Shown here in pieces: positions 53,700-64,000 of a stretch of DNA of 64,000 bases. The DNA comes from Porodaedalea pini (lineage: Eukaryota > Basidiomycota > Agaricomycetes > Hymenochaetales > Hymenochaetaceae). The notes under the pieces are model-generated. The model did not search any database, was not told the DNA's origin, and saw nothing but the letters and a program-made list of their open reading frames with translations. Where the stretch lies: NCBI GenBank assembly GCA_002794775.1, contig NBAY01000075.1, positions 142,378-206,377 on the forward strand, read 5' to 3'. How positions within the stretch are numbered: the first letter of the stretch is position 1; every line of letters starts with the position of its first letter. The translations under genes and the position numbers were made by a program.

Positions 53700-54895
53700 T
53701 TATGCTGTGCTAATCGCAATCGATTTGTGATGGGTAAGCGGTGAAGTGTCTGGTGTCAGATCTTCGTCCGTCGTGTATTCGTCCATTGCGTATTCATCTG
53801 TTGCGTATTCGTCCGTTGCGTCTTCGTCCATCACACGTCCGTAAACCCAAGGTTCGTCCAAATAATTAACGGGATAAGAAGGTTTGAGTTGTCGAACCCT
53901 CTCGACGAGAGTGCCAATATTCTCCACCACTTTTACGGAGAGAACCGCATACTGTGGATCTTTCATCGCAATCGCGTGGTCAACCTGCATCATGACCTTA
54001 TCGTCATCGTATTCGCCCCGTTGTGCGTATCTTGACTGACGAAATGGCGCAAAAATCAGCATCAATAAGATGCCATATGATGTATCGTCATTCGGGAAGA
54101 CCCGATGGGTGCACTCTAGGACAGTGAAGCGATCCTCTGCATCTTTGGTCTCTAGGTTTATCATCTTCAGGCCAATGGCTATGTTTTCCGCGTTGTTCAT
54201 CCACTTCTCCAACTGCTGACAGAAACGAATCGATAATGATCTCAAATCTGTCGCCCCATCTGGTGTTTCGATTCTTCATCGCATTCCAGGAGTTCCCAAA
54301 GCTTCTGCGCGAGTTTGCTGGGATTGACATCTTCGTGGGAATCTATCACCTCATTGATGATGTAATTGTGGTCCGTCTGTGCTCGGAAACTCGCAAGCAT
54401 CTCGGAGCTCCGATATGAACCAGATCTCACAAAACAGTGGACCGCTTCATAGATAATATGCAATGCCTGCTTGATTTCTGTCAGCTTCTGCTCCATTGCT
54501 TTACCTCGAAATACCTGGGAATTGATGTCGAGAAAAAAAGAAATAACACCTACGATATTACAATAGACCTCAAGTTTGTTCGCCTCAGCTATCCGAGCAA
54601 GAAGCTTCTCTTCCTCTTGAGCTACTTGATGCAAATCAAGTTTGTATTGTTGGTTTGCAAGTCCCACAATGTCCTTTATGCTTCCCAGGAGGTCTGAAAG
54701 AGCTTTGTCTTGGTAAGCGCTCTTTTCCTTTGCTTCTTGACATGCTGCCACTTTGCCTTCAGATTCGATAGATGTTCCCGTATCATAGTCTGATCACCCA
54801 TGTCAGAGTGTGGGCACTACAAAGAAGAGCTGAGCAACATCACCTGCTCGATGGTCAGTGGCTCGACTGGCAAGGTCCAGATGAAGCACACTCAT
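53700..54895 (-). pseudogene. Unknown helical protein gene with one frameshift
   Basis: Exon 1 (54895-54844, M-S-V-L-H-L-D-L-A-S-R-A) joins through a 54-nt intron (GTGATG...ATCAG) to exon 2 at 54789. Exon 2 is mostly alpha-helical (L-D-L-H-Q-V-A-Q-E-E-E-K-L-L-A-R-I-A-E-A, then V-G-V-I-S-F-F-L). Near 54250 the frame shifts by one base, with no GT-AG intron that would explain it. The second frame runs Q-L-E-K-W-M-N-N-A-E-N-I-A to an acidic repeat D-E-Y-A-T-D-E-Y-A-M-D-E-Y and TAA at 53700-53702. No domain is recognised. Confidence 0.5.
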
Positions 54896-55225
54896 CACTC
54901 CTGGCACTAGATCATGCTGGTCAGCGACAATACGAATAAACAGCAGTTCAGTTGCTCCTTACACTTATGAGGCGAAATCGGCGTAGAGGGTGTAATAACA
55001 GACAACATTGGTGGGGAGACAAAAGCGCCACATGAACCCCATTTCTCCTTGGGGCTTTATATGCCCGGTTAGACCCGTTTTCTTTCTTTTATCTGACTAA
55101 TTAATCCCACAGTGCCGAACCGCTGGTCAGGGTCGGCAAACTTAGCGCAGAGTACAGGAGCACAGGAACGATACACAGATGATACAAAAATTATTTTCTA
55201 GTTATCTATCGCCTGGCTGCTACCC
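54896..55225. other. Intergenic
   Basis: Between two minus-strand genes; presumably the promoter of the gene starting at 54895. Nothing else seen. Confidence 0.4.
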
Positions 55226-56630
55226 TTATCCATGTGTTGGATCCCCTTTGCTTCCGCTCTGTGATGTGCTCGCGACAGGCCGTTTTGAAGAGCCAAGAGG
55301 CGACTCATCAGAAAGTCGAAGCTTTTTGGGCGATCCCTGCTGGGATGAACTGGGCACAGAAGGTGCAGTGATTGGAGAACTCGCCACTACCTCAGGAATC
55401 ATGGATTTTGATTCACGTATAGGGGAAACCAATGTGAATTTGTCCTTCTTCTTCTGACCCCTTATCCGCCTCGTATCGGCACTAGACAGTTCGAAAAGAT
55501 CTAGGTGATTTTTTCTTGTATCCGTGTACCATTTCTCGAAGCGGTCGGCCATTTCCCGGAGCGTGGTTTTATTGTCCTCGTTAATGGAGACGGATTCCGT
55601 AACATAAATCATCCCTGCCGAGACGGTCTCGAAATTCTTAGGATGGGCCGCCTCATCCCCAATGTCTCGGAGGGCGTTCTTAGAGAGCACGTAATTTTGA
55701 ATTATTGTTTTGCTTTTCTTCCCCAGTGGGAAAACTGCAAGGAACCACGAGAGCGCCATATCCTGTTTCACCCAAATGTTAACTGTAGCGACACTATTTT
55801 CCTCGACCAACTGTGAGCGCGAAGTGTTCAGTCGGTTGGTAACAAAGCCCCAAACGTGTTTCACTTCTTGCATGAAGGCGTCGATTACAAAATCAAGATG
55901 ATGGCCTTCTTCAGTGTCATTGATTTTTTTTAGTTCCACCAGCAAGGTTTTTATACGGACGGCCAATAATGAGTTCACCACCTCACCATAGGAGTTGCAA
56001 CTGCTCTTCACGAGCAGGAGGCGTTTATCAGCGGTTAAGGTCACGGTGGTTGGTTCCACATCATAGTGGAACTCGACAGCCACTGCACAAGCCGCTTCAT
56101 ATACAAGTTGTCGACATTTGTTGAGTACGGCACGAGTGCCAATTTGATACCGTCGGGCCAGATCCTAGGTAAAGATAAGTAACGATAAATCACTGCAATT
56201 ATTCAAAATATAAAACTGGGCTGGGACTCACATTGTTCACAAATTCTTTGATCGAGCTGAGACTGTCGTCAAGGCGCTGGTTTGCGGAAACGATATTTTC
56301 AGACCGGTTGACAACAAGGTTGTGATTGTTTCAGAGGTCGTTGAGGACCTCCTTGATGTGCTCCACCAGGTCAAGATATTTGAGTGTGAAGGTCTTGACT
56401 TCATGGTCTTCCCTCTGTTCGCTGTAACGAATTGCCTGGTCCAGCAAGTTGTTGTATTCTCTAACCCATGGTGGTGACGCTGTGTCATAAAATTAGTTCA
56501 ACATTTAGCGCAATAGATAACATTTTTTGCTTACCATCGGGTTTGTCAAATGCAAGTCTCGCATACACTGACAAAATGAGTCGATTGTTGGTGTCAAACG
56601 CGCAAGCCACTTACAATTCGAAGAAGACAT
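55226..56630 (-). CDS. Unknown protein, 4 exons, one in-frame TGA
   Basis: ATG at 56630. Exons 56630-56615, 56567-56535, 56479-56232 and 56164-55226; introns of 47, 55 and 67 nt with GTAAG or GTGAG donors. The sum is 1236 nt, an exact multiple of three, ending in TAG or TGA-type stop at 55226. A TGA at 56333-56331 interrupts exon 3 and would be CGA before a C-to-T change. The protein is largely helical, with a low-complexity, basic/Ser-rich C-terminus (S-P-K-K-L-R-L-S-D-E-S-P), which could be a nuclear localisation signal. No family is recognised. Its short first exon overlaps the 3' end of the next gene's frame. Confidence 0.55.
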
Positions 56631-56854
56631 GATGGCAGTTGAAGACGAATGACGATGGACACCTAACGATCTTCTCATGGGCGTGAGAAGACAGCTCACT
56701 AAGCTGAACTCTATGTATGTACAAATTAGGAAATTCATAATTGACTCCTGCCGTGCCTCCACCTGATCCATGGTAGGGTCTTTCATCCCTCGACCCGTCA
56801 TGTATGCACCGGGGAGCTGTCGGTGATGACTCATGGTGATTTCTCCCACCATAA
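56611..56854 (-). pseudogene. Unknown gene interrupted by copia, 3' part
   Basis: The minus-strand frame Y-G-G-R-N-H-H-E-S-S-P-T-A-P-R-C-I-H-D-G runs to TAA at 56613-56611. When copia and one CATAA are removed it is in the same frame as the exon ending at 62884, with one TGA (A-T-G T-G-A G-T-A) at the former junction. Confidence 0.5.
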
Positions 56855-57150
56855 TGTTGGAAGTGTGATTCTGACACTTATTTTATGTTTTCCATGCTTT
56901 TCTTGATTTATTCCCACGCCTCTGTTCGCACATGTGCGCGCATGTGCGCGCATGTGCGAACATCACGTGATTTTTGTCTTATGTAATATTAGCTTCAAAG
57001 TGGCTGAGACAATGTATGAGTGTCCCTATCTGTTGCACTCATCCATTGGACTCAGGTATGCACTTGTATATTAATATATATCTATCTGTTGCACTCATCC
57101 ATTGGACTCAGGTGTGAAGTGTGACCCCTTTTGGTTCACTGCTGCTATTA
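56855..57150 (+). repeat. Left LTR of the intact copia
   Basis: TGTTGG...CTATTA. It contains an alternating purine/pyrimidine tract (GCGCATGTGC repeated) and a direct repeat of about 31 bp beginning TATCTGTTGCACTCATC, with units about 56 bp apart. Confidence 0.95.
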
Positions 57151-57161
57151 GGTTATGAGCC
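57151..57161 (+). promoter_or_regulatory. Primer-binding site, complementary to the initiator tRNA-Met anticodon arm
   Basis: GGTTATGAGCC directly follows the LTR and is the complement of GGCUCAUAACC, the anticodon stem-loop of eukaryotic initiator tRNA-Met (CAU anticodon). Priming from such a half-tRNA is known for Drosophila copia and yeast Ty5. Confidence 0.8.
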
Positions 57162-58137
57162 TTGCGCTCTAACTTCACACACTGGTTCTGGACTTCGAGA
57201 AGCACCCCCTGCTTCAATTATAGACTGATCGGACCTGATCTGCACACCCTACACACAGTGTTTCGCCGATTGCAACGTTCCTGGTGGTTGGATTGAGCTG
57301 GATCTTTGTTGATTGGAAAATCGGTGTGTCTGCCGCGTCTCTGCCAAGTTTCGTGCCACCACATCCACTTCCCATTGCACTACACTGCATTCATTCACCA
57401 CCTGCATCCAAAACCTCTCTATCACCCATCACTCAATATTGGCTTGACTGTTTGCACTATACCTTGGCACATTGTTGGGGTTACGTGTGATCTACGTTTG
57501 TGCCAACTTACATCGATATTCGACTCGATTTGAGTGTGCTGCAACGTTTTACTGAGCAACCACTCTTATTACACTCTGCACTTTGCTGCATCGCGTGGAT
57601 ATCGCATTTTCTGCGGAACCCTTGGTCCGATTCTCTCGAAACTTCGTCTGCATGCTCGTGTTCACGCCTCCTCAGTGTGTGTTGATTTGCATTGCAATCG
57701 CACCACTCATTCTCCCTCAGTGTCCCATTTTGCACGGTTACCAGCTCTGGTGTGAGTTGATTAAGGCCCATTTCACCCCATTCTGTTGTTGTTGGATCAG
57801 ACTAGCCTATCGTCTGTGAAGCTCGACTGCTCAGCCTTAGTTCGCTGATTGTGATGCTCTTTTGAGTGTCACTTAAGCCTAGAGCCTCTCTCAGTCAGTG
57901 GTGCCTGCGGGGTCTTAGCAGACCAACAGACCAGCACTGTCTTGCGGCGACTCTGTGTATACTTCGACGTTTTGAGTGTCTGGTAACCTTCATTGGCTTG
58001 CATTGAACTGTCATCTGTAATCGTGTCATTGTGGTCTGTACACACTTTCCTTCACTGTGCCCCACTCACACATCCAATTCCTCCCAAACATCACACACAC
58101 GTTGTACCCATCGTCCCCTACCTGCCTGTGAAACGTC
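57162..58137 (+). other. Long 5' untranslated leader of the intact copia
   Basis: Nearly 1 kb between the PBS and the gag-pol ATG, pyrimidine-rich, with several short upstream ORFs but no conserved coding frame recognised. Confidence 0.5.
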
Positions 58138-61100
58138 ATGTCCGAATCTGCCCCTGCCGACTCACTGTCTTCATTTAACAAGTTGGGTGAAGGCAACTAT
58201 CCTACTTGGAAATTCGACATGCAGGCTGCCCTTCAGTACAAGAAGCTTTGGCGCCTCGTTTCAGGCAAGGAGTCGAAGCCATCTTCTCCTCCTGATAAAG
58301 TCGAAATCTGGGAAGAAAGGGCTGAGCAAGCAGCCGGCCTTATCTACCAGAAACTCGAAAACAGCATGCAGATTTTGGTACAATCACACATGGGTGACCC
58401 TGTAGAGATGTGGAAAGTGCTCGAGAAACTGCACAAGCAGGACAACCCAGCTGCACGTTTTATTGCCTATGATGAGTTTTTCGGTATCAGCAAGAAGGAG
58501 GATGAGTCTTTGACCGCACTAGTCAGCAGAGTTGAGCATGGACTTCATAACATCAGAAATACGTGCACTAGCACTCTCAAACTCGAAGAGTTTGAGGATG
58601 AGCTTGCATGTGTTGCCCTGGTTCGCTCCCTGCCTGAAGAGTACTCATCCTTCCGCTCTGCACTCTTGCTCCTGACAGATTTCAAGTTAAAGACGCTTAA
58701 GGAAGCATTTATGCAGGAGCAAATGAACCGTCAATCGCGTGCTGGTGATCAGTCCATGGCCCTGAAAGCATCCTCTGCTCCCTCTAAGCCTTCCTCATCG
58801 TCTCAGCCTGTTGTCTGCGAATTTTGCGGCATTAAAGGTCATCCAGAGTCGAAGTGCTTCAAGAGACGTGATGCAATTGATGCAATTAGGGCCAAGAGGA
58901 AGGATAACAAAGGGAAGACTAAGGAGAAAGCACAATCTGCTCAGCAGGACGACTCCGAGTCTGTCCAATCTGCTGAATTTGCTGGAAATGCAAGTACCCC
59001 AGACTTCACCAACCCCCATACACCCCTCATTCTCGATGCAGGAACTGATTGGATTGTTGATACAGGTGCCACTTGCCACATGACACCCCACCGACACTGG
59101 TTTCACAAATATTCACCAAATCGCACCCCTATACGCCTTGCAAACAACGAAATCATCTATTCTGTTGGAGTGGGCACAGTGCGATTTCAACCAGTAATCA
59201 ATGGCAAAGATGGACACTTACTTGAATTTGAACGTGTACTTCATGTCCCTGATTTGCGAAACAATCTCCTCTCAGTCCTGTATTTAACTCGTGCCAAATC
59301 GTATATTGTCACCATTCAGCGTGATAAGATTCTATTCAATCGAAATGGCACTCTCCTCTTCACTGCAAATGTCACTCCCAACAATGCTGCATCACTCAAT
59401 GGCCAAGTCGTACCCATGAGTGCATTCTCTGCACTTACAAGCACTTGTCCACTTGATTTGACTCTGTGGCATCGACGTTTTGCACACCTACACCATGGTG
59501 ATGTGAGAAAACTGCTCAATGGGCATTTAGTTGAGGGAATGGTGATTAAGTCAAAGGACTTGCCAGATCCGATCTGTGAGCCTTGCATTGCAGGCAAACA
59601 GCATCGTTCTAATGTCTCAAAACTTGCATCGCATCATGCATCAAGTCTTCTTCAATTGGTTCACTCAGATGTGCATGGTCCTCTTCCCATTCAGTCAAGG
59701 AATGGTTACAAGTACTGGATCACCTTCATTGATGATTTCAGTCGCTTCTGGGCAGTTTTGCCTTTGAAGAAGAAGAGTGATGCTTTTAGTGCTTTTAAGC
59801 ATTTTAAGGCATATGCAGAGAATCAGTTAGATTTGAAGATTAAGGCCACTCGTGATGATAAGGGAGGAGAATACATGCCAAAGGAATGGGATCAACTCTG
59901 TGAAAATGAAGGCATTCATCGCCAGCACACTGTCAGAAATGAACCCCACCAAAATGGTGTTGCTGAACGCGCAAACAGGACGTTAGCTGAGGGCATCACC
60001 ACTATGCTGAATGAAGCACACTTACCTGCTACTTTCTGGTGGGATGCAGTTGCTGCTTTTGTTCATGTCCATAATCGCTCTCCTACATCTGCGGTGAATG
60101 ACAACACACCCTATCAACTCTGGTACAAGTCTAAACCAGATGTTTCTCATTTTCGCGTTTTTGGCTGCACTTCATATGTGCATGTCCAGAAAGATCAACG
60201 CAAACAGTTGCAATCCCACACACAGAAATGTGTCTTCCTTGGCTACCCTGCAAATTACAAAGGATGGCTATTCTGGAACCCTGTTACATGCAAGGAGATC
60301 ATTAGTGACTCTGCTCAGTTTGATGAACACGTGTTTCCAGGCAATTCTAGGACTCCTGTTGATTTGCGGGTACAATCTCCTCCAGAGGCAAAAGATCTGC
60401 CAGAACAGGTGGGAGTAGAAAGTGATGATGATGATGATGTTCTTCCATCTCCTCCACCTCCTGTTCGTCCAGTGGACCCTCCTGTACCTCCACCAACTCG
60501 TTCCCCTTCTCCGCTTGCTTCTGCACGTAAACACACTGTGTCTCCTCCACCTTCTCAGACTCCTCCTGCTAAGAAACCAAGGAGTGAGCACCCTAATCAG
60601 ACTCAAACTCTGTCATCAGCTCCTCCTCCCAGGCCAAAACCACGCACTACCACTGGTGCATGGGACAGAATGATCAATCCACTTATGGATTATCCAGGTC
60701 GACACATTCCTAGACCTGATCCTGTTCCCATACCTGAGCCTGAAGTTGTGCATCAGCCAGAAATGGATGTGCACATGGAGGATGCTGAACAGCACGATGA
60801 ACTTGATGTCATGTCTGAAGAGGAGATGCAAGCAGAAGCGCTCATGTTCAATGGGCTCATGGACTTTGGCATAAATGCAGGTCTTGAAGACAAGTACATT
60901 GCTTTTGATGATGCGTTTGACTATGTCTTCAAGTCTACAAATCGTCTTGAGCATGTATTCTCTGCAGAAGTGCGCAAGCAATATGGTCCAGAGCCCTACC
61001 AGTGGAAGGATATCAAGGGGCGCCCTGATGCCCATCTTTGGGAACAGGCTGCAATGGAAGAGTTCATCAGTCTGATTGAGAATGGCACTTTCCAGCCTGT

Positions 61101-62553
61101 CAGACTTCCAACTGGTCGTAAAACTATTGGTTGTCGCTGGGTGTTCAAACTCAAGCGCAAGGCAGATGGCTCTGTGGACAGGTACAAGGCAAGACTGGTT
61201 GCAAAGGGATACTCACAGCGACCAGGATTGGAGTTTTCACAGGTGTTTGCACCAACTGCAAAGTGGGCAGCACTACGTGCAATTCTGGCTATAGCTGCAC
61301 TTGAGGACCTTGAGCTTTACAGTGTAGACATCTCCACCACTTTTCTCAATGGTGAGATGGATCATGATGTTTACATGGACCAGCCTGAAGGGTTTGAGGA
61401 GTATTATGGTGCTGGATTTGTTCTTAAGCTAGTAAAGTCTATCTATGGACTGAAACAAGCTGGACGCCAGTGGCACAAGAAACTCGATTCAGTACTGAAG
61501 GGTATGGGCTTCCAACTGGTGCGCTGCGACAACAGTATATGGGTCTATCGCAGAGAGGATGTGCGCATTATCATTCCTGTCTATGTTGATGACATGACCA
61601 TTGCTGCAAAGTCGAAGGAGCAGTACCAGTTTGTGAAGAGTGAGTTGGAGAAGCACTTCAAGCTACATGACCTCGGGCCAACTTCATTCCTCTTGGGAGT
61701 TCACATTGAGCGTGATCGCTCTCAGCACTCTTTGTCTATATCTCAGCGCCAGTATATCATTGACATACTTGAGCGTTTTGAACTTAGCAATTGTGGCACT
61801 GTGACAACCCCATTACCTGAAGGTCATAAGCTTAGCAAGTCCATGGCTCCCAAGAATGATGAAGAGACTGCCTTCATGAAGACTGTTCCTTACAAGCAGT
61901 TGGTGGGCGCTCTCATGTATCTTGCTGTGGCTACACGCCCAGACATTGCTTATGCAGTGGGAGTTCTGGCACGTTTTAGTGCTAATCCTGGCATGGCTCA
62001 CTGGAAGGCTGCAAAGCACTTGTGTCGTTACCTTCAAGGTACCAAAGACTACAAGTTGACTTATGCATCTGACCCCAACTCAGCTGAGCTGTTCACCACA
62101 TTCTCTGATGCAGACCATGGTGGTGATGAGGATGACAGGCGCTCTACAAGTGGCATGGTGGTTAAAATGGGAACTGGTGCAATCAGTTGGGCAAGTCAGT
62201 TGCAAACCATTGTGACTCTCTCTACTACTGAGGCAGAATACATTGCTGCTGTACAATCAGGACAAGAGATCATATGGTTGCGCAACTTGCTCACTGAGTT
62301 TGGGTATCATTTTGATGCCCCATCTGTTCTCTATGTTGACAACCAGTCTGCATTAGCAGTTGCCAGAAATCCTGAACATCATGGGCGCATGAAACACCTG
62401 GATTTGCGTCATTACTGGCTGAGAGATGTGGTTGAAGCAGGCTATGTGGATGTGAGGTACTTGCCCACTAAGTCTATGCCAGCTGATATCATGACCAAAG
62501 CCCTTGGGCGCTTAAAAGTGGGAGAGATGTGTGGGATGTTAGGTCTTAGGTGA
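58138..62553 (+). CDS. Ty1/copia Gag-Pol polyprotein, intact (1471 aa)
   Basis: A single uninterrupted frame from ATG (58138) to TGA (62551-62553). In order: Gag with a C-x2-C-x4-H-x4-C knuckle (C-E-F-C-G-I-K-G-H, residue ~229), aspartic protease (I-V-D-T-G-A-T, ~305), H2C2 integrase (W-H-R-R-F-A-H, C-E-P-C) with D, D, E in H-S-D-V-H-G (~510), R-D-D-K-G-G-E-Y (~572) and N-G-V-A-E-R-A (~606), a Pro-rich linker, RT with Y-V-D-D-M (~1148), and RNase H with F-S-D-A-D-H-G-G (~1322) and S-T-T-E-A-E-Y. All catalytic residues I can place are present and no frameshift separates gag and pol. This is the usual length and order for the family. It acts in cytoplasmic particles, then in the nucleus for integration. 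It could serve in trans the remnants of its family. Confidence 0.97.
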   Translation: MSESAPADSLSSFNKLGEGNYPTWKFDMQAALQYKKLWRLVSGKESKPSSPPDKVEIWEERAEQAAGLIYQKLENSMQILVQSHMGDPVEMWKVLEKLHKQDNPAARFIAYDEFFGISKKEDESLTALVSRVEHGLHNIRNTCTSTLKLEEFEDELACVALVRSLPEEYSSFRSALLLLTDFKLKTLKEAFMQEQMNRQSRAGDQSMALKASSAPSKPSSSSQPVVCEFCGIKGHPESKCFKRRDAIDAIRAKRKDNKGKTKEKAQSAQQDDSESVQSAEFAGNASTPDFTNPHTPLILDAGTDWIVDTGATCHMTPHRHWFHKYSPNRTPIRLANNEIIYSVGVGTVRFQPVINGKDGHLLEFERVLHVPDLRNNLLSVLYLTRAKSYIVTIQRDKILFNRNGTLLFTANVTPNNAASLNGQVVPMSAFSALTSTCPLDLTLWHRRFAHLHHGDVRKLLNGHLVEGMVIKSKDLPDPICEPCIAGKQHRSNVSKLASHHASSLLQLVHSDVHGPLPIQSRNGYKYWITFIDDFSRFWAVLPLKKKSDAFSAFKHFKAYAENQLDLKIKATRDDKGGEYMPKEWDQLCENEGIHRQHTVRNEPHQNGVAERANRTLAEGITTMLNEAHLPATFWWDAVAAFVHVHNRSPTSAVNDNTPYQLWYKSKPDVSHFRVFGCTSYVHVQKDQRKQLQSHTQKCVFLGYPANYKGWLFWNPVTCKEIISDSAQFDEHVFPGNSRTPVDLRVQSPPEAKDLPEQVGVESDDDDDVLPSPPPPVRPVDPPVPPPTRSPSPLASARKHTVSPPPSQTPPAKKPRSEHPNQTQTLSSAPPPRPKPRTTTGAWDRMINPLMDYPGRHIPRPDPVPIPEPEVVHQPEMDVHMEDAEQHDELDVMSEEEMQAEALMFNGLMDFGINAGLEDKYIAFDDAFDYVFKSTNRLEHVFSAEVRKQYGPEPYQWKDIKGRPDAHLWEQAAMEEFISLIENGTFQPVRLPTGRKTIGCRWVFKLKRKADGSVDRYKARLVAKGYSQRPGLEFSQVFAPTAKWAALRAILAIAALEDLELYSVDISTTFLNGEMDHDVYMDQPEGFEEYYGAGFVLKLVKSIYGLKQAGRQWHKKLDSVLKGMGFQLVRCDNSIWVYRREDVRIIIPVYVDDMTIAAKSKEQYQFVKSELEKHFKLHDLGPTSFLLGVHIERDRSQHSLSISQRQYIIDILERFELSNCGTVTTPLPEGHKLSKSMAPKNDEETAFMKTVPYKQLVGALMYLAVATRPDIAYAVGVLARFSANPGMAHWKAAKHLCRYLQGTKDYKLTYASDPNSAELFTTFSDADHGGDEDDRRSTSGMVVKMGTGAISWASQLQTIVTLSTTEAEYIAAVQSGQEIIWLRNLLTEFGYHFDAPSVLYVDNQSALAVARNPEHHGRMKHLDLRHYWLRDVVEAGYVDVRYLPTKSMPADIMTKALGRLKVGEMCGMLGLR

Positions 62554-62581
62554 CTTACAGATGTGTCAGATCAGGTGGGAG

Positions 62582-62867
62582 TGTTGGAAGTGTGATTCTG
62601 ACACTTATTTTATGTTTTCCATGCTTTTCTTGATTTATTCCCACACCTCTGTTCGCACATGTGCGCGCATGTGCAAACATCACGTGATTTTTGTCTTATG
62701 TAATATTAGCTTCAAAGCGGCTGAGACAATGTATGAGTGTCCCTATCTGTTGCACTCATCCATTGGACTCAGGTATGCACTTGTATATTAATATATATCT
62801 ATCTGTTGCACTCATCCATTGGACTCAGGTGTGAAGTGTGACCCCTTTTGGTTCACTGCTGCTATTA
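62582..62867 (+). repeat. Right LTR of the intact copia
   Basis: 286 bp, lacking one 10-bp GCGCATGTGC unit of the left LTR; followed by the target duplication CATAA. Confidence 0.95.
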
Positions 62868-63980
62868 CATAAGCATTTTCTACTCACATGGTTTGGAGGA
62901 CAACAAGATTCACGTCTGCTTGCACTTGTCCGGGACCAACTAGGTTTACAATTGCTTGCTGTAGTCCTAAGCCGGCTAAGTCTATGTTGACCTGTGCAGG
63001 CCACGTTGGTCTCGAGTAACCCAACAGCTGGCTAGGTATCTGCGAAGACGTCACGCCTGGAGTTTTAGCCAACTACAAAAGCTCGTAAGCTTTCAGAAAT
63101 GAATTGACGTGAGGAAGACACATACCAAGAACCTCGCATGGTCATTATAATTGTTCATGGTGTAGGGCTGATGCCTTCCATTGGAATGAACAAAACAAAT
63201 GTCCTCCGGATGCTCGCTACATCTCATACTCTGTTTGATTTCCTTTATAAAAGGTGTGAGGATTTCATTCTAGTTGACTTTCGCCGCCTGAGCTGCACGA
63301 GTTGGCTTAGTTGTGTCTTGTAACATGCTTCTAGGCCTCTTGAAAATTTTCTAACCAGAATGAAATTTGCACGTCAGCCCTTAGAGAAGACCAAGAGAAA
63401 CAATCGCCATTCACCGATTCATTGTTCATATTCATATCCACGACATCACATGCAGTATCCTGCTTGCATTTCTTCTTCTGCTGTTCAAGTTACCTCTTGA
63501 CCCCTTGCACAAGCTTGTCGAGATCTGCATCAGAATCGAGATACCGTGGTTGAACCTTTGCTCTAGTCTTTTTGAAACATGGAGCAGTGTAGCCTAGTGC
63601 GACCGTTGTGCGATGACACCGAAGAATTTCCACCGCAATGTCACACACATCAATTATGGTATCCTGTGGTTCACTGTTCATTTTGTGCAAGCCGCACCCA
63701 TCGTCGACTAAGGTGGCAAGTATGAGTTACGGTTGCTCAGTGGCAGGTGGTTCTTCAGGCTCACGTTGGAGACATTCCACATAATGAATATTGTCTCTAG
63801 TCGTCTGGCTCAACCTTTTTTCAACACTCCATTCGTCCCAGTCATCTGTCAAATTGTTAGGGGCAACCATATTCATCTGATGGTCTACGGACAAGCAGGT
63901 GCAGGAGGAATATCCTCCCAAGAGTAGCGCGATTCGACTTCAAAAAAATCTGATTCTTGTTTTGGATCCTCGTTGGCCAT
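62868..63980 (-). pseudogene. Unknown multi-exon gene interrupted by copia, 5' part
   Basis: ATG at 63980 (M-A-N-E-D-P-K-Q-E-S-D-F-F). Exons 63980-63893, 63845-63731 and 63673 onward are joined by 47- and 57-nt introns, the first with a clear CCTAAC branch point; frames join in phase through E-P-Q-D-T-I-I-D-V-C-D. A TAA at 63492-63490 then interrupts the frame. Further on, an exon ending N-Y-N-D-H-A-R-F-L at 63126 joins through a 53-nt intron to L-A-K-T-P-G-V (63072). The copia is inserted 3' of L-V-V-L-Q-T-M. Family not recognised; probably already decaying before or since the insertion. Confidence 0.5.
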
Positions 63981-64000
63981 TCGGGCTATATCAAGTTGTG

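Larger units (their letters stand above)
56855..62867 (+). mobile_element. Intact Ty1/copia retrotransposon
   Basis: LTRs 56855-57150 (296 bp) and 62582-62867 (286 bp) with 5-bp target duplication CATAA (56850-56854 and 62868-62872). The LTRs differ by a 10-bp repeat unit and about three substitutions, so the insertion is recent but not brand new. PBS, one full gag-pol ORF and a purine-rich tract (about 62573-62581) are all present. The three copia remnants at 19267, 27920 and 38212 belong to the same family. Confidence 0.96.

Overview
The window looks like a repeat-rich, gene-poor stretch of a basidiomycete genome, probably Agaricomycetes. Three things point that way: introns of about 45-65 nt with GT...CTAAC...AG signals, a CxC5-type cysteine-cluster gene (the kind associated with KDZ transposases), and fungal-type Rpb1, Prp8, Not1, P4-ATPase and RNA-dependent RNA polymerase sequences. 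No rRNA, tRNA or CRISPR was recognised. Almost everything is transposon, transposon-captured host gene or interrupted host gene.

Layout. 1-10255: two head-to-tail copies of a Ty3/gypsy chromovirus that share the middle LTR; the left end lies outside the window. 10281-17628: a CxC5 gene split by a second, more decayed chromovirus (10664-16934, 5-bp target duplication GGCTT). 17629-19266: a CAP-Gly gene piece ending in a transposon terminus, then an RdRP piece. 19267-46573: mosaic elements A (20408-27919), B (28790-37428) and C (39359-46573), interleaved with Ty1/copia remnants. Each mosaic carries pieces of several unrelated host genes in one orientation: a BTB gene, Rpb1, Prp8, a CAP-Gly gene, a P4-ATPase, Not1 and an Armadillo-like gene. 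Each starts with the same ~360-bp 5' module (TTACGATTACTGAG...), and A, B and C end in the same 178-bp unit (CTTGAGGTAG...CTACCTCAAG). Mosaic A is a precise insertion in a copia pol gene. A 1.3-kb Helitron (45120-46442) sits in the 5' module of C. 46950-56630: four minus-strand host genes of unknown function, plus mosaic D (about 51345-53244). 56855-62867: an intact Ty1/copia element (TSD CATAA, one 1471-codon ORF) inserted in the coding frame of a further unknown gene (63980-56611).

How the parts work together. The intact copia is the only element here that looks autonomous. The chromoviruses use Tf1-like self-priming and probably a -1 frameshift, but their ORFs carry stops, mostly TGA at former CGA codons, as expected from CpG deamination. 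The mosaics retain introns, so host DNA rather than cDNA was captured. Their order differs from copy to copy, so modules were exchanged. A and B lie head to head, so read-through could form long inverted-repeat RNA against Rpb1, Prp8 and the BTB gene. That last point is inference.
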